DNA of 64,000 nucleotides, from the NCBI RefSeq assembly GCF_000220395.1, contig NW_004086087.1:62001-126000 (forward strand), in the 5' to 3' direction. This DNA comes from Ichthyophthirius multifiliis. Its lineage: Eukaryota > Ciliophora > Oligohymenophorea > Hymenostomatida. Below the pieces are notes generated by a model that saw only the letters and a program-made list of their open reading frames with translations, was not told the DNA's origin and made no database searches. The translations under genes and the position numbers were made by a program. This document shows positions 39,909-52,713 of this stretch, in pieces; the stretch's first letter is position 1; the number at the start of each line of letters is the position of its first letter.

Positions 39909-40634
39909 TTACATTAAAACATTTAATGAATTTTCAATATTTTATTAATTTTGATGATTTAATGCATTTTTTAAAGGCCAAATTAATTTAATTACAATAG
40001 GCTTAATTTTTTCCTCTGCGTTCTAAATTAAAATACATATAATTTAAATATTTCTATTTAAAAATTTAAATAATACATTTTATTTAAGTAATTAATCTAC
40101 GCAATTATAGGCTATGAAATTATAAGGATGTTTATCTTCAGAAAGACCTTCGAAACACGTTATTAATAAAGAATCAAAAGATATCACTTAAAAATATATT
40201 AGAATTAATTTAAATATTTTTTTTACTATTCAAATCTATTTCTTTATTCCATTTTATTTCCATTTTTGTATTATTATAATTTAATTTACAAGGTATTCCT
40301 CCTGCATTATAAATATAAGAAAATTTATTACTAATTTTAGATATTTTTTTTTAGTAAATATTATTTATTTTTTATACTTCGTTTGTCTTGTAAAAATATC
40401 ATAAGTTTTTATTTAAGTAAATTTAGATGAAGGCTTTGTTAAGAATATATTTTAATTTTTACTATAAGGACTTTATTATTATTCCTCTTAAAATAATTAT
40501 TTTTTCTTAACTTTTAAAAAACAAATAAACAGATTAATATTTACATTCATAATATTTAAATTAAATATACTTTTTTCTGATTTTGTTATTTCTTTTATTG
40601 TAAAAGAAGTTAATTTTGGAGATTTAGAAAACAT
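39532..40634 (-). CDS. PACRGL: PACRG-like protein (PACRGL), seven tiny exons, one apparent 1-nt deletion
   Basis: Predicted 253 residues, a helical-repeat protein related to PACRG, a ciliary doublet inner-junction protein. Diagnostic stretches: FSYIYNAGGIPCKLNYNN, SLLITCFEGLSEDKHPYNF, IKLIWPLKNALNHQN, RLSDMVNEQLNDYLKHLL, KKFEDKIQIVLRKLEQNG and ILKSSIPIYMSI. They match PACRGL (NDHLKHLL, LQKLEQHGG, KSKIPTYCSI) better than PACRG. Minus-strand exons: 40634-40571, 40510-40227, 40186-40077, 40022-39913, 39819-39736, 39684-39633 and 39588-39532, all joining in phase; introns 40-93 bp. A T9 run at 40344-40352 is one base short: adding one A on the coding strand joins FTKKK to ISKISNKF. Six introns in about 1.1 kb make it the most intron-dense gene here. 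Confidence 0.9.
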
Positions 40635-40957
40635 TTTTTTATTTATGAAAAATATTTTTTTTTGTTAAGTTTTTTATTTATTAATAAATAAATATTTATT
40701 TATTGTTTTGTTAAGTATATTTTGTGGCATTTTAAATAATATTTTTATTTTTTAAATTTAATTAAAATATTATCTCATACGATAATTTAATTAATAAAAT
40801 ATTTCAACAATAAAAAAATATTTTATATTAAATACATATAAATTTTCTACAAAAAAAAAAAAAAAAAATTCTTATAATATTTATATATAAAAAACATTCA
40901 ACTTATAAAAATATAAATTAATTCCTAATTGAAAAAATAAAATATAAATAAATGCTT
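40635..40957. other. Short A/T spacer between minus-strand genes
   Basis: No gene seen; a poly-A block near 40852-40867. Confidence 0.5.
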
Positions 40958-41971
40958 TCATTTTTTAACAATAAGATTATAAAGTCCAAAAAAAGTAGTA
41001 GCCAAGCCCATAATCTCAACTAAATCTGGATATTTTTAATAATAAAAAATATTAAAGATATACGAATAAAAAACCGAACAATAAATAGTTAAAGAATATC
41101 TTGGTTTATCTTTCGCAACTACAGTTCCATGAATAAAAATTAGAGAACTAACGTAGGCAGGAAAACCACATAATATAAAAGCTAACATATATAGATAAAG
41201 ATTTGGAAAAGTTATATTTTTAAAATTTAAAATCATTAAAAGTACACTAAAAACTACTAATAAAAATCCCATAGAGAAATTTATTTATACTGAATTTAGA
41301 CTGGGAGCATATTTTATAAGTAAAACACCATAAGCCCATATTCCATTTATTAGAAAGAGTCCTAAAGCAATTATAATTTGAAAAAAACTCAAAAAATCAC
41401 CACTGCTATTATTATTATTTTAAATTTTGTTAAAAGTAATTAAATCGATAAAAAATTAAGGGCTTGTGACCATAATTATACCTAATAAACTTAAAAACAT
41501 TAACAATATATCTTTTCGTCTAATTCTTTATTTAAAAACTAAAAAATTAATCACAAATACCCAAATCGGACCTATATTTTTTATTATAAATACTATATTT
41601 AAAGGTAGGTATTGTATTGAATATACAATATATAAATTTAGAAAACTCATTATTATACCTCTGCTAACTGAAATTAAAAATAAATTATTTTTATATGTCA
41701 AGTCTATTTTGTGTGTTTAGGAAATTATAAAAGATCCAATAAATGTGGCTATACCTCTTAAATAAATGGCAAATGCAAAATCTATGTTTTTATTTAGTTT
41801 TAAAAATACACTGGATAAAAAAAACAAAAACTCGGCGAAAAAACCAAAAAAATATTCTTTTATGGGTGTACTTTAAGCAATTTTACATACTATTGTCGAT
41901 ATTATTTTAAAAATTTGTTCTAGTCTTTAAATTATTTAACAAGAGTATTAGTATAAAATTTATATATTCAT
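40958..41971 (-). CDS. Drug/metabolite transporter superfamily carrier (EamA / SLC35-type)
   Basis: Intronless 337 residues with about ten hydrophobic spans, the DMT layout of two five-helix EamA repeats. Typical stretches: AFAIYLRGIATFIGSFI, LFLISVSRGIIMSFLNLY, YLPLNIVFIIKNIGPIWV then FVINFLVFKQRIRR, ALGLFLINGIWAYGVLL, LAFILCGFPAYVSSLIFI and LVEIMGLATTFFGLYNLIV. The YLPLNxVFIIKNxGPIWV wording in the first repeat resembles SLC35G-type members. Substrate (nucleotide sugar, other metabolite) cannot be read from sequence. Very short N-terminal tail, Lys-Lys at the C-terminus (LIVKK) that could act as an ER/Golgi retrieval signal; this is a weak inference. Confidence 0.85.
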
Positions 41972-43862
41972 ATTTTTTTATTTTTTTATTATAATTTATT
42001 TAAATGATAATATATATTTTATTTAATTTTTTATTTTATTATTATTTTTGTAAGACAAATGTATATATGAAATAAAAAATAAATATATATGTATAATTTA
42101 TATTTTATATATAAAAATTAATAAATAAAATTATATATTATATGAAAAGTTGAATCTAAATAAATATTATTTATTTATTAATTACAAAAAAAAACATAAA
42201 ATATTTTTTTGGATATAAAAAGATTTGTAAGATCCTATTTATAGAAATTCATATATTTAATTTTTATTTTTAAATATTTCTTATTTATTAAGTTTATGTG
42301 TAGATAATAATAGAAAATTATTTTTGTATCATTTAAACTTAAAATAATAAAATAATAAATTTATTGATTTAAAAAAATAGAAAACAATTTTTATTTAAAA
42401 AAAAAAAAAATTATAAATAATTAAACATAAAAGATAAAAAATATTTAACTTAAAGAAAATATTCTGTGAATCTAAAAAATATTGATTCTACCAAGTTTTA
42501 TTTTAAAAGCCTTATTTTTTATTTTTTTTATAACAAAGGTCTTAATTGCATTTTTAATATAATATTTTTCCATAATTTTTATTAATTTTATTTTAAATAT
42601 GTTTAGTTAGTTTCTATGTATTAAAAATAATTTTTAACATAATATTTTTTTTTTATGAGATAATAATGTATTAGAATCTTATATTATGTAATTATGAATA
42701 TTTATCTATTTTTTTTATTTAAATTTAATATATAACTTTTTTTCATATATAGTTTTAATTATAAAAAAATTACATTGTAATAAATACAATAATGTAATTT
42801 ATAAATATATTAAAAAAAATGTAAAATTAAGAAAAATATATAATTTATTGAAAAAACTAAAGAAGTTTAAATATTTTATTTAAATTTAAATAAAATAAAA
42901 AAATAATTAATTATTACATAAAAATAATTTAAAAAAATATAAATAAATAATTTAAAAAAAAAAAGTAAAAAAAAGATATACAAGAAAAATTAAAAAATTA
43001 TTATAATCATGTGTAAAAATTAAAATATATAATTAAAAAGTATTAATAAAAAATAAAAATAAACGAATATTTTAATATAAAAAAATATTAATAAATCTAA
43101 TTTATTAATAATTATTGTATTATTTAATATTAAATAAAAATAATAAGAAGAAAAATTAATTAAAAAATAAAAGATTAATATAAATTTAAATAATAATTTA
43201 TTAATATAATTATATTTTATATAAATATAATATAAATATAAATTAATATAAATATATATTTATATATATATATATAATTATATATATTATATTTATTTTT
43301 AATTAATAGATATTTATTTTTTGATATACATTTTTAAATAGATAATGATATCTTAATATAATGTTTATTTTTTTTATTATTATCAAAATATATTTATATT
43401 TAGTTTACCAACTATTTTAATAATAATTGGTGTTATAAATAAATATATATTATATAATAATTTTATTATAAAAAACTTCAAACAATTTATAATAAATCTA
43501 AAAATAATATATAAAAAATATTTATGTTTTTCATAATTATAATATATTTTTTATATTTATATATATATATATATATTTATCTAAAATAAATTATATTTGT
43601 CTTTAATATTATTATATTAAATATTAATTTTTTTTATTTAAAAATAAATAAAAATATTTATATATTTAGATAAATTTTAATATATAAAATCTATTTAATT
43701 CTAGAATATTTTATTTTAAATTTCTTATTTTTTCTATAAAAATTTACATCATATTTTTATAAATAAAATACATATAATGTTTTAATTATATTTATAAGTA
43801 AATAAAAATCAAAAAACCAAATACAATTTAAAAAAACATAACATAAAATTAAAATTTTAATT
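41972..43862. other. 1.9 kb A/T spacer
   Basis: No gene, RNA or ordered repeat recognised; scattered short TA runs (about 43255-43280, 43558-43577). Confidence 0.6.
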
Positions 43863-45572
43863 TCATTTTTTAATAAGTTCACCTGCTTAATTGTAATATT
43901 TAGACCAATCAGTTTTTAAATTATAAAATCTAATAATACCCAAGCATAAAAGCGCAAATATTCCATCGATATAAACAATTAATTCAAATGAGTATTTTTT
44001 TGAAAGATTATAAACCATCAAAAACTAAATGAAATTCGATATACCGAATCCATACCAATACACTCCATATAATAAAGAACTTACTTTAGTTCCGAAAAGT
44101 TAACCTGCTAAAACTGGGAACATAGCCATAATTCCTCCAAAAGCCGTATGACAGGCAAAAACCCATACTAAATATATAAATTTATGTATAAAAGCTAATC
44201 TATAAATAAAAGCTAAAATTATTTCAAAAATCAATAATTTCGAAAATATATTCCTAAATGAGTATTTGTCTAATAAACTAGACCATAAAGGTCTAGAAAC
44301 ACCATTTGCTATAGATGCAAAAGCTCCACAAATAGTTAAAAAAGAATCATCTGAAGTAGCTTTTTTTCCTATAGTTTTATAGTTACCATTTACTAGTAAA
44401 CCTAAACCAAGTGAAAGAATACCAACGAGTAAAGAAACATAAAATTATTGAGTTTTAACGGCTATTTTAGGTCTAGGGCATGGTAAAGGATAGTGATGGT
44501 TATCATGATCGTCTTTTTTTTTAGCAGGTACAAGTCCTCCTGTAGTTGTTGAGGCAGAAATTTCTTTTTAATATTTAGATTAGGATTAATTATAGGCTGA
44601 ATTAAGTGAATTCATGAAGTTATTTGGAGGCTTATAATTATTATTAGTAGAAGCATTTTAAGACTTGGATAGATTTTGCATTTCTGTCATTTATTATCCT
44701 TAAATTTCTTCTACATCTTGTTTTTCGACAAATTCATCCACCATAATATTGACTTCATCATCGTCTTTTAAAATATTATTTATGAGCTTTTCTTTCAACT
44801 CTTTTTCTTTAGCCTTATCCACTTATCCGTTTTTTAATTAATAAGATTATTCAATTAATTATTCTTTTAATCTTCTTTCTTCTTCTCCGGCTTGATTCGG
44901 GTGATAAAAAAGCAATGAAGCACCTACCATAAACAATAGAATATAATATTGGCATAATTTCCTTAATACTTTTGGTACATTTCGGGCCACTTCTTCGGAT
45001 TCTCCATAAAAATATTTATTTATATGCTCCTCGTCGTATATAGGTTTCATATTATTTGGGTTTACTAAAGAAAAGAAAGTCAATCCAAAAATTAAAGAAC
45101 ATAATCCATATCCCATTAATATAATTCCAGAAACCAACCCTTTTTTTTTCGGGAAATATAACGAACCCATATATATCGGAATATAATACATAGTACCAGT
45201 AATTATACCAAACATAATACCATATATTAATATAAATTAATAAAAGGACAATACAAAACTAGATATATAAATGCAAAATGTAGCCGCAGCACCCGCACAA
45301 TAACAATATAATCTTGCACTTCTAAATCTTTTCACAGCCCGAACACCTAAAGGCATTCCTGTAGCCACACAACACATCATAACTGGAAATATCGAAGCCC
45401 CGGTTTCTATAGAAAGAGTTGGATCATCGACTAAACGGAAATATGAGGTTATGTATACATTTAATGTACCCCACATATATAAGGCACCGCATGCTAAGTG
45501 CATTGTAAAACCACCAAGGAGGGTTAGGTAACCTTTTAGATCGGAAGGTTCTGTACTTAGTAAATGCATCAT
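43863..45572 (-). CDS. Major facilitator superfamily transporter with long acidic central loop
   Basis: Intronless 569 residues. N-terminal half: MHLLSTEPSDLKGYLTLLGG, GALYMWGTLNVYITSYF, PVMMCCVATGMPLG, GIITGTMYYIPIYMGSLYFPKKKG then LVSGIILMGYGL, the layout of the OFA/monocarboxylate-like branch. C-terminal half: SLLVGILSLGLGLLVNG, GVSRPLWSSLLDKYSF, GGIMAMFPVLAGQLFG, YGFGISNFIQFLMVYNL. Between TM6 and TM7 sits an unusual cytosolic insertion of roughly 130 residues: first basic/acidic helix (GEEERRLKEQLIEQ, KDDDEVNIMVDEFVEKQDVE), then Ser/Asn-rich, ending DHDNHHYPLPCPRPK. Substrate unknown, probably a small organic anion. Two ATG codons in tandem; the first was taken. Confidence 0.9.
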
Positions 45573-46509
45573 TTTTTTTATTTATTTTTTTGTATTTTTT
45601 TTTTGTGTTTTTTTTTTTTGTGTTTTTTTTTTTTTTCCTATCTTTAATATATATATATATATATATTTATTATTATTATTATTTTACTTTTTTATTTATC
45701 TATTTAATTATTTTTTTTAAAAAAAAATATTTATATGCGTATTTTTATATTTTTTGAAATTTAATTTTTTTTTTAAATAATTAATGTTATTTGCTTTTTA
45801 CAGTATTGTTTTGTTTTTTTCCTTTGTTATTATATAGTGTATTTTTTGTTAATATAAAATTTTCTATTTTGAATTATTGTATATTTTTTTTTATTAAACA
45901 TATATACATATATATTTTTATTTAAAAAAATAAATAATTAACTTTTATTTATAAATATGAATTTCCTCTATATTTAAATTGCTTATTATTACTTTTAAAA
46001 TTATAATAATAATTATTTAAAAAATAAATAAAAATAAATATTTTATTTGTAAAAAAAAAAATATAAAAAGCAATTAATTATAATTGTTATTTTATTATTA
46101 TTTTTAATTAATGTATTTTAGTTAAAAATTATTTTATTATAAATTTATATTATAATGCTAAATATATTATAAATTATCAAAGTGTTAATATATTAATTTT
46201 AGCAGTCGTTTTAAATCATCAGATATTTACTGTTTTTTTATAAAATCAAGCAAATATAAATATTAAAATAAATGAATTTTGATGTTGTAAATATCTTCAC
46301 AATACAAATATATAAATACAATAATATCTTTTTTAAAAAAATTAATATTTTATATAATGTAATATAATTTAAATACTAACTAAAATAATAATTAATTATA
46401 AATAAATTTATAATTATATAATAATAAAAATTTATAAAAATTAATTATTAAAATAAAATTCAAAACCAATTAAAAAATAAAAATAAATTAAAAAATTTAA
46501 AAAAGAATT
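45573..46509. promoter_or_regulatory. Divergent spacer upstream of the MFS gene
   Basis: T-rich immediately 5' of the MFS start, including a repeated GTGTTTTTTTTT-like motif (45600-45632) and a (TA)n/(TTA)n patch (45644-45690). No gene seen. Confidence 0.5.
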
Positions 46510-46905
46510 ATGAATTCAAAAGAAAAATATAATATACTATAAGATTGTTAAAAAAAAGTTGAAAATAAAAAATAAATAAAAAATCAGTCTTCAAAAAAAT
46601 CAAATAAAACCTATAACTCATTAAAATAATTTATAAAAAAATCATAGAAAAGAAAATAATGTAGGTAGTCCGCAAACAAAAGATCGTACTAAAAAATTTT
46701 ATAAAGGATAAAGATATGCCCATGTGTATCCAAAATTTTGCTGATGACCTAGTAGAAGAAAATTTTCCAATAATTGAAGAGGAAATTTAATATTAAATAA
46801 GATTAAAAACAGATATTGCTTTCGTAGAAGCTTCTAAACCGGAGGTTTCAAGTTATTTTTGGATATGTTGGAAATTTAAATCATTGTAAATATAAATATT
46901 ACTTT
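46510..46905 (+). CDS. Small helical protein, unknown, 3' end uncertain (apparent homopolymer shift)
   Basis: Starts MNSKEKYNILQDCQKKVEN, then after one missing A somewhere in the A-rich runs at about 46550-46590 continues as SVFKKIKQNLQLIKIIYK, EKKIMQVVRKQKIV, then KDKDMPMCIQNFADDLVEEN, FPIIEEEIQYQIRLK and DIAFVEASKPEVSSYF. The acidic C-terminal half looks genuinely coding and helical. After the last Phe the frame is ambiguous: no TGA follows for a long way, so an intron or a further slip near 46860-46870 is likely and the true end is not known. No family recognised. Confidence 0.5.
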
Positions 46906-47140
46906 TAATATTATTTTATTTTAAAAAGATTTTTTTTTTAATAATAAAATAATAAGCATAAAATTAAATAAAGATAAATAAAGATAATTTTAATTTAAAA
47001 TTAAATTTTTAAAAAAATAAAAAAAATATAAAAAAAAGAATTTTATTATATATAAATTTTATAGCATTTTTAAATTATATTAGTAAATAATGGTTAAAAT
47101 TAATAAATTAATAAATATATAAATATGATTATAAATAAAA

Positions 47141-47169
<29 letters not shown>

Positions 47170-47172
<3 letters not shown>

Positions 47173-48174
47173 AATTATTCTATGTAACCATACAATAAAA
47201 CTTTAGGTTAAAAAATGAAAAGTTTATTATGGTGGATATTTTTTATAGCTTCTTTGATTCCTTATTATGGTATAAGTAGCTTTTATTTTATTTTCAGATT
47301 TTTGGTTATGGATAAATAAGATGAATATTAATTAACAAACTTTATTTTTTGTTTTAAAAAATACCAATTTATAAGCTAAGGAGTAATAGGTGGAGTTATT
47401 GGTTTTTACTTGTTTTTTTAATGTGTAGATAGAAATACTAATATTTAAATTACTGTTTTAGACAATTGCAATACATATGGCCCAGGTTTATTAGTACATC
47501 CTTAAGTAGATATTATTTCATACGGAATTAATATACTTTTGATTTGGATTACTTTAATTTTTTTACCTTTTTCAGAATAAAAAGGATAACATAGATTCCG
47601 CTTAGCTGAAGATGAACAGGAAAAAGAAAGAGATGTCAAATTAAAAATAGCTAAAAAAATAAAGGCAAAAATAAATAAAAAAATAGAAAATTTAGCTTTG
47701 GAAGGAAAAAATGTCACAATTAAAGATTTAGCAAAAGAATATAATTTAGATGAATATGACGATGAATACAAAGATAAACCCTGTTGTCCCTCTATTAACT
47801 TTAAAAGAGGAGGAGGCGTAAAAATACTGGTAATTTGGGATATTTTCTCATTTGGATTAGCTGTGCTTTTCTTCTATTAAAGTTATAAAATTGAAGCTTA
47901 TAATTTTATGGAAGCTAAGGGACATGTTTACTTCACTAAATGGATTTATTCTTGTCTTAGTTTACCTTTTTTATTTTTCAATTTACCTCTTTTAAATTCA
48001 TTAGTTAATAGGGCAAAGCCAACTGGGTATGATTAGTGGGGAAATACTGTACCTATTAAGGCAAATATTAATTATATTGATGATGATGATGATGATGATG
48101 ATGATTATCTATTAGATGATATTGATTTAGAATAGTAAACGGATACAAAATAATCTGAATCAAATAATAAATGA
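47170..48174 (+). CDS. Multi-spanning membrane protein with acidic tail, unknown
   Basis: Intronless 334 residues. About five hydrophobic spans: MKSLLWWIFFIASLIPYYG (near residue 17), GVIGGVIGFYLFFQCV, INILLIWITLIFLPF, KILVIWDIFSFGLAVLFFY and LSLPFLFFNLPLLNSLV. Between spans 3 and 4 lies a charged cytosolic segment (KLKIAKKIKAKINKKIENLA, then YDDEYKDKPCCP). A conserved-looking motif RAKPTGYDQWGNTVPI follows the last span. The C-terminus contains a run of nine Asp from a (GAT)n tract at about 48079-48105. I do not recognise the family; role unknown. Confidence 0.75.
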
Positions 48175-48748
48175 AGAAAAAATGCTATATTTTGGAAATA
48201 ATTATATTATCTATAATTAAAAAATTTTATTATTATATTTTTTATTTTTATATATTATTATTTTATTATAAATTAATAAAATATTCATAAATAATATGCA
48301 ATCTATTATTTAATTATTAGTTATGCCTAAATTCAATTTTATATAATTAAAATATTTCAAAAATATTAAAATTTATTTTTGTTTTAAATATAAATAAAAA
48401 AAAAACATTTTTTTAATTAAATGTCAATTTTAAAATCAAAAAAAAAAAAAAAAAAATTTAATTTTCTAATTTAAAAAATAATCAAATATAAAAAAAATGA
48501 AAAAAAAAAAAAAATATATATAAATATGAAATTTGACTAATTTAAATAATTCTATTAATTTTTTTATTTTTTAATGATAATTTTTATTTAATTTATACAA
48601 AAATCACAAAAAAAAAAATTCAAATTTTAAATTTCAAAATAAAAAAAAATATTTTTTTTTTAATAAAATAAAATAAAATAATTGATATATAACAAAAAAA
48701 TTATCTATATTAAAAAAAACATAATAAAAAATTAAGAAATAAAAAAAA
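48175..48748. other. A-rich spacer
   Basis: No gene seen; numerous A homopolymers. Confidence 0.5.
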
Positions 48749-50363
48749 ATGTACAATAATTAAATATTGTAAAGTAAAAAAATAATAAATAAACAATCAA
48801 AATATCATTGTTAAGAAACGTAAAATTAACAAAAAAATAAAAAAATATTTAAAGAATTTTATAAAAAACAGAAATTATAGTTCAAATGCAACAACTTTAC
48901 ATAAACAAACATTTTTAGCATCACCTGGAAATTTTTCGTCTTCATAAAATACTAATTATATTGATAAAATAAAATAAAATAATTCAAAAAACGATGAATT
49001 TGTTTCTTAATTTACAAAATGTACAAATGAAAGCAATATATATTGTCAAAATCATACGAATAAAAAAGTTAAATATTAAATGAAAGAAAATCCGAAAGAA
49101 AAGTTTTGTACAAAATGTGCCATATAATATTTATAAAAAGGGAAACTAATATAAGAAATAAAAAATAAAGAAGGTATATATATTATATAAAAAAAAAATA
49201 TCTTTATTAAAAAAAAAAAATATTTAATATATATTCTATATTTATTTAAATTAATATAAAATATAAATAAATTATTATATTAATATAAATATAAAGAAGT
49301 AAAAGAACTTGATAATTTTATAAAACAGTTAAGTATTATTAAAGATTAAAACTAAAAACTCTTAATTTAATTAAAAAAGAACTTCTAAAATATTAAAGAG
49401 CATACTTTTTCTTAAATCCAAATAGTAAATTAAGCCTATATTGATATTGAAAAAGCCATATATGAATCAAGAACTGAATAAATAAGTATTTTAAATGAGA
49501 AAATGTGGGAAAATATAAATAAAATTGAAATTTATTAAAACACTGCAATTTTAAACGAGAGTAAAATAAATTATTATTTCTCCGATATATAATAAAACTA
49601 TAATAAAATAATTGAGGAATTAAATATTTCAGAAATAAGAAATATAATAGATCCTTTGTAATAATAAATATAATAAATATAGTAAAATATGCTCTAAATA
49701 TAAGAAGTTTTATAAATAGATTATGTATATTTAGAAAAAAGTAATGATTATTAGGCTATAAAATAATAGATCAATTAATTTTTTTTAAAATCTAAAAACA
49801 TATAAAAAAACATTTTTTTAGAAAACATATTATAAGAATAAATTGAAATATTAAATATTTCTGTTAGTGAGAAATAATTAACAACAGAAAGTGAAGAATT
49901 GGCATAATCGGGTGTCCTTTTATAATAAAATCATAGTAAAATTTCTAATAAAAGTAATATTAGTACAAATAAAATTATAAACTATAATGATGTACATGAA
50001 AGTTGTAGAAAAAATAATATCTTGTAATAAAGTCCTTTGTAAATTAAAGAAAATAAAAAAAATTTAAATATCTAAACAGAACCTAGTCATCTCCATTATA
50101 ATAAATGTAAATAAATGTAAGATAAATAAGGAAATTTTTAAAGAAACCTTCATTATTTAAATGATGATAATTTCTAATCTAGTAATAAATAGTTATAATA
50201 ATAATTCTAATTATAATAAAAGCAATAATAGAAATAATTTTAAGAATTAAATATAAATAATAATAATAATAATAATAACGGAGTAGTTTATAAATCTAAA
50301 TAACCTAATCTAAAATCGAATTTTCATAAAAATTAAATTTTTTAATAAATGAAAGTGAATTGA
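48749..50363 (+). CDS. B-box-like zinc-binding coiled-coil protein, Asn/Gln-rich tail (apparent homopolymer shift)
   Basis: N-terminal basic part, then a Cys/His cluster: FTKCTNESNIYCQNHTNK followed by EKFCTKCAIQ, the spacing of the short B-box-like zinc motifs common in ciliate coiled-coil proteins. A long coiled coil follows (DNFIKQLSIIKDQNQKL, EKMWENINKIEIYQ, LQEQIEILNISVSEKQL), then a Ser/Asn-rich region with a poly-Asn run (about 50252-50276). One intron, 49174-49296. The head is in one frame and the zinc motif in another, joined at an A6 run (48863-48868) that has one base too many or two too few. Stop TGA 50361-50363. By analogy with TRIM-like proteins it may scaffold or ubiquitinate, but no RING is visible. 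Confidence 0.65.
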
Positions 50364-50992
50364 TTTTTTTTTTCTTCTAAAATTAAATATATATTATTTA
50401 TTTATTTATCATTATTTTGTTTTATTTTTTGTGATATATTTTTTAAATATATCATATATATTATTTGTATATTAATAATTTTATTAAATATTATAAACTT
50501 TTTATTTAATATTTTTTAAAACAAAAAATCATTTTTTATATTTTCTTTAATTTTAGTTAAAATATAAATTATTAAATATTTTTCTTTTAATATATATAAA
50601 ATATATAATTTAATTTTTCTATTTTTAAAAAATAAAAAAATGTGTTTATTTTTGATTATTATATATAATTTTTAAATTCTATAAACACTTATTTATTTTA
50701 TTAAAAAAATAGAAATTATTATATATTATATTTAACTAAAATTTATTTTATTTTTTATAAAATTATTAATAATATTTTTTATTTTATTTTTCTAAATAAA
50801 TATATAAAATTCAACAAAATTTACATTGTTTTTTTAATTCAAAAAAAAAATTATATATTTGCAAAAAAACATTTATAAAAATAAAAATTAATAATATATA
50901 GAAAGAAATAAAATAAAAAGAACTTTAGAAATATATAGAACAACATAAATTAATTTTTTTTTAAAAAATAATTAAATAAAAACATAAATAAA
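50364..50992. other. A/T spacer
   Basis: No gene seen. Confidence 0.5.
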
Positions 50993-52713
50993 ATGGGTCC
51001 TATACTCTCTTCATTTCGTTTAATTTTTCAAAATATATATAGTGAACAGACTTTATCAGATTTAGAATCAATATCTGATATCGAAAATGAATTAAAGCAT
51101 ACCTAAGGACAACAAGTATGCTAAATCCATAAAAGAATTCTTGAATATGTATGTATAAACTAGAATTGTAAAAGACCAGAGCGTTTTTTATGCAGACTAT
51201 GTTTCTAAAAGAATCACTAAAATCACATAATATAATAAATAGATTAATTTAAGTAAGAAATGATAGACTATATATAAGAAAAAAAACTCGAAAGAACAGA
51301 AGAAATAAGAAATAATAAATTTTGTAATAAAATATAAGAAGAATTGGAATAAAATATAAAGATTTCTTAATAATTTATATACGAGAAATTGATATATAAT
51401 ATAGAAGAATTTCAAGGAAAAATAAAGAATTTATTAAATTCAAAAAACTATATAGAATTGATTTAAATAAAAAAAAATACTCAGAAATAATCCAAATATA
51501 CTCTTAAAATTAAAAAATGGCCCAATAATAATTATATTGGACTTAGTTTGATGTTATAAATGAGTTAAAAACATATGAAAATTCATAAAAAAATAAATAA
51601 TTAAATTTCTTCTCTTTATTAAAATATACATCATAAAAATGCTCTATTTAAAAATATATAGAATTTAATAAATTAACCACATGTTTATTTTCAAGTGTCA
51701 TTTTATTAAATAATTCATATTTTTTTATTATATATTTAGACTAATTATGCCATTTTTAAATCTCTATTTATGATTTTTAAACACTTAAATAATAAAAAAT
51801 ATAGTTTTTATGTTTTTTGTAGGATTAATCTTTGAATATTAATTATTACATATAATAAGCTTAGTATATAAAGTATATTTAGACTGAAAATAATTAATAA
51901 ATTTAATAAAAAGATGACTAAATTAAAGACTTAGATGAATAAATTTGTAAAGATTTATTTGAAAATTAAATACTTTTATTTAATTAAGGAATTCGTTTTT
52001 TAATTTTTTGTGAAAAATAAACTAATATTATATACGTTTTTAAGTTTCTAAAAGAAAATAATAAAAAAATACTCAAAAAAATGCATTCTATTAAATATTT
52101 AAATATTAAAACTATTTTTTTTATAAACTAAAGACTTTTCGGTATTTTGATAGATAAAAAAATATTAATTTTTAATCTTTTTTTGGGAAAAATAATCAAA
52201 TCTTTTACAATAAAGAATTTAAATTAAAATGAAAATTTAATAAAATCTTTAAAATTTAACAAAAATATTGGATATATATCATATATAAACTAAAATAATC
52301 AATATATTATATATGATTGGATATAAAGAGTTCAAATTTTGGAATTTTAAATAAATTATAGTTAAAATTTTAAACGAATATTTAATAATTTTAATATTTT
52401 TGTTTAATTCTATTATTTTATGTATAAAGATTTAAATTTTTAATTAGAGAAATAGAATATTTATTTATAAGAATATATATTTTATGAAAGCGATTTTAAA
52501 AGAAATAATAAATAGTATTGTATACCTTTTGTTAAAAAACATAACAATTAAAACATAATTGGATGTATATATTTATAAGGTAAATAAATAAAGGAGATAG
52601 AATTTGATTTATAAAATATGTTAAATCCTTATGAAAATATAAAAAAAATATAAATTGTTAATGATTATTTTATTATTTTTTTATAAAATGGAAAAATATT
52701 ATAAATTAAATGA
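50993..52713 (+). CDS. B-box-like zinc motif and coiled-coil protein, second copy of the type
   Basis: Starts MGPILSSFRLIF. A zinc-binding cluster follows: QVCQIHKRILEYVCINQNCK then RFLCRLCFQKNHQNHI, giving C-x2-H, C-x4-C, C-x2-C and closing His residues, as in B-box-like motifs. Next a coiled coil (QFKQEMIDYIQEKKLERTEE, KIQEELEQNIK). The C-terminal 280 residues (KSLKFNKNIGYISYINQN, IPFVKKHNNQNIIGCIYL, IVNDYFIIFLQNGKIL) look like beta-strand repeats, possibly a WD or kelch-like propeller, but no motif is decisive. A shift of frame is bridged by an intron that ends at TTTTTTGTAG near 51822; the donor is GTGTCATT near 51695 or GTTTATT just before. Same architecture as the preceding gene, different in sequence. 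Confidence 0.65.

Noticed and set aside
51197-51415. Hydrophobic minus-strand frame
   Set aside because: Antisense of the zinc/coiled-coil gene; Lys/Glu-rich coding sequence gives hydrophobic antisense frames.
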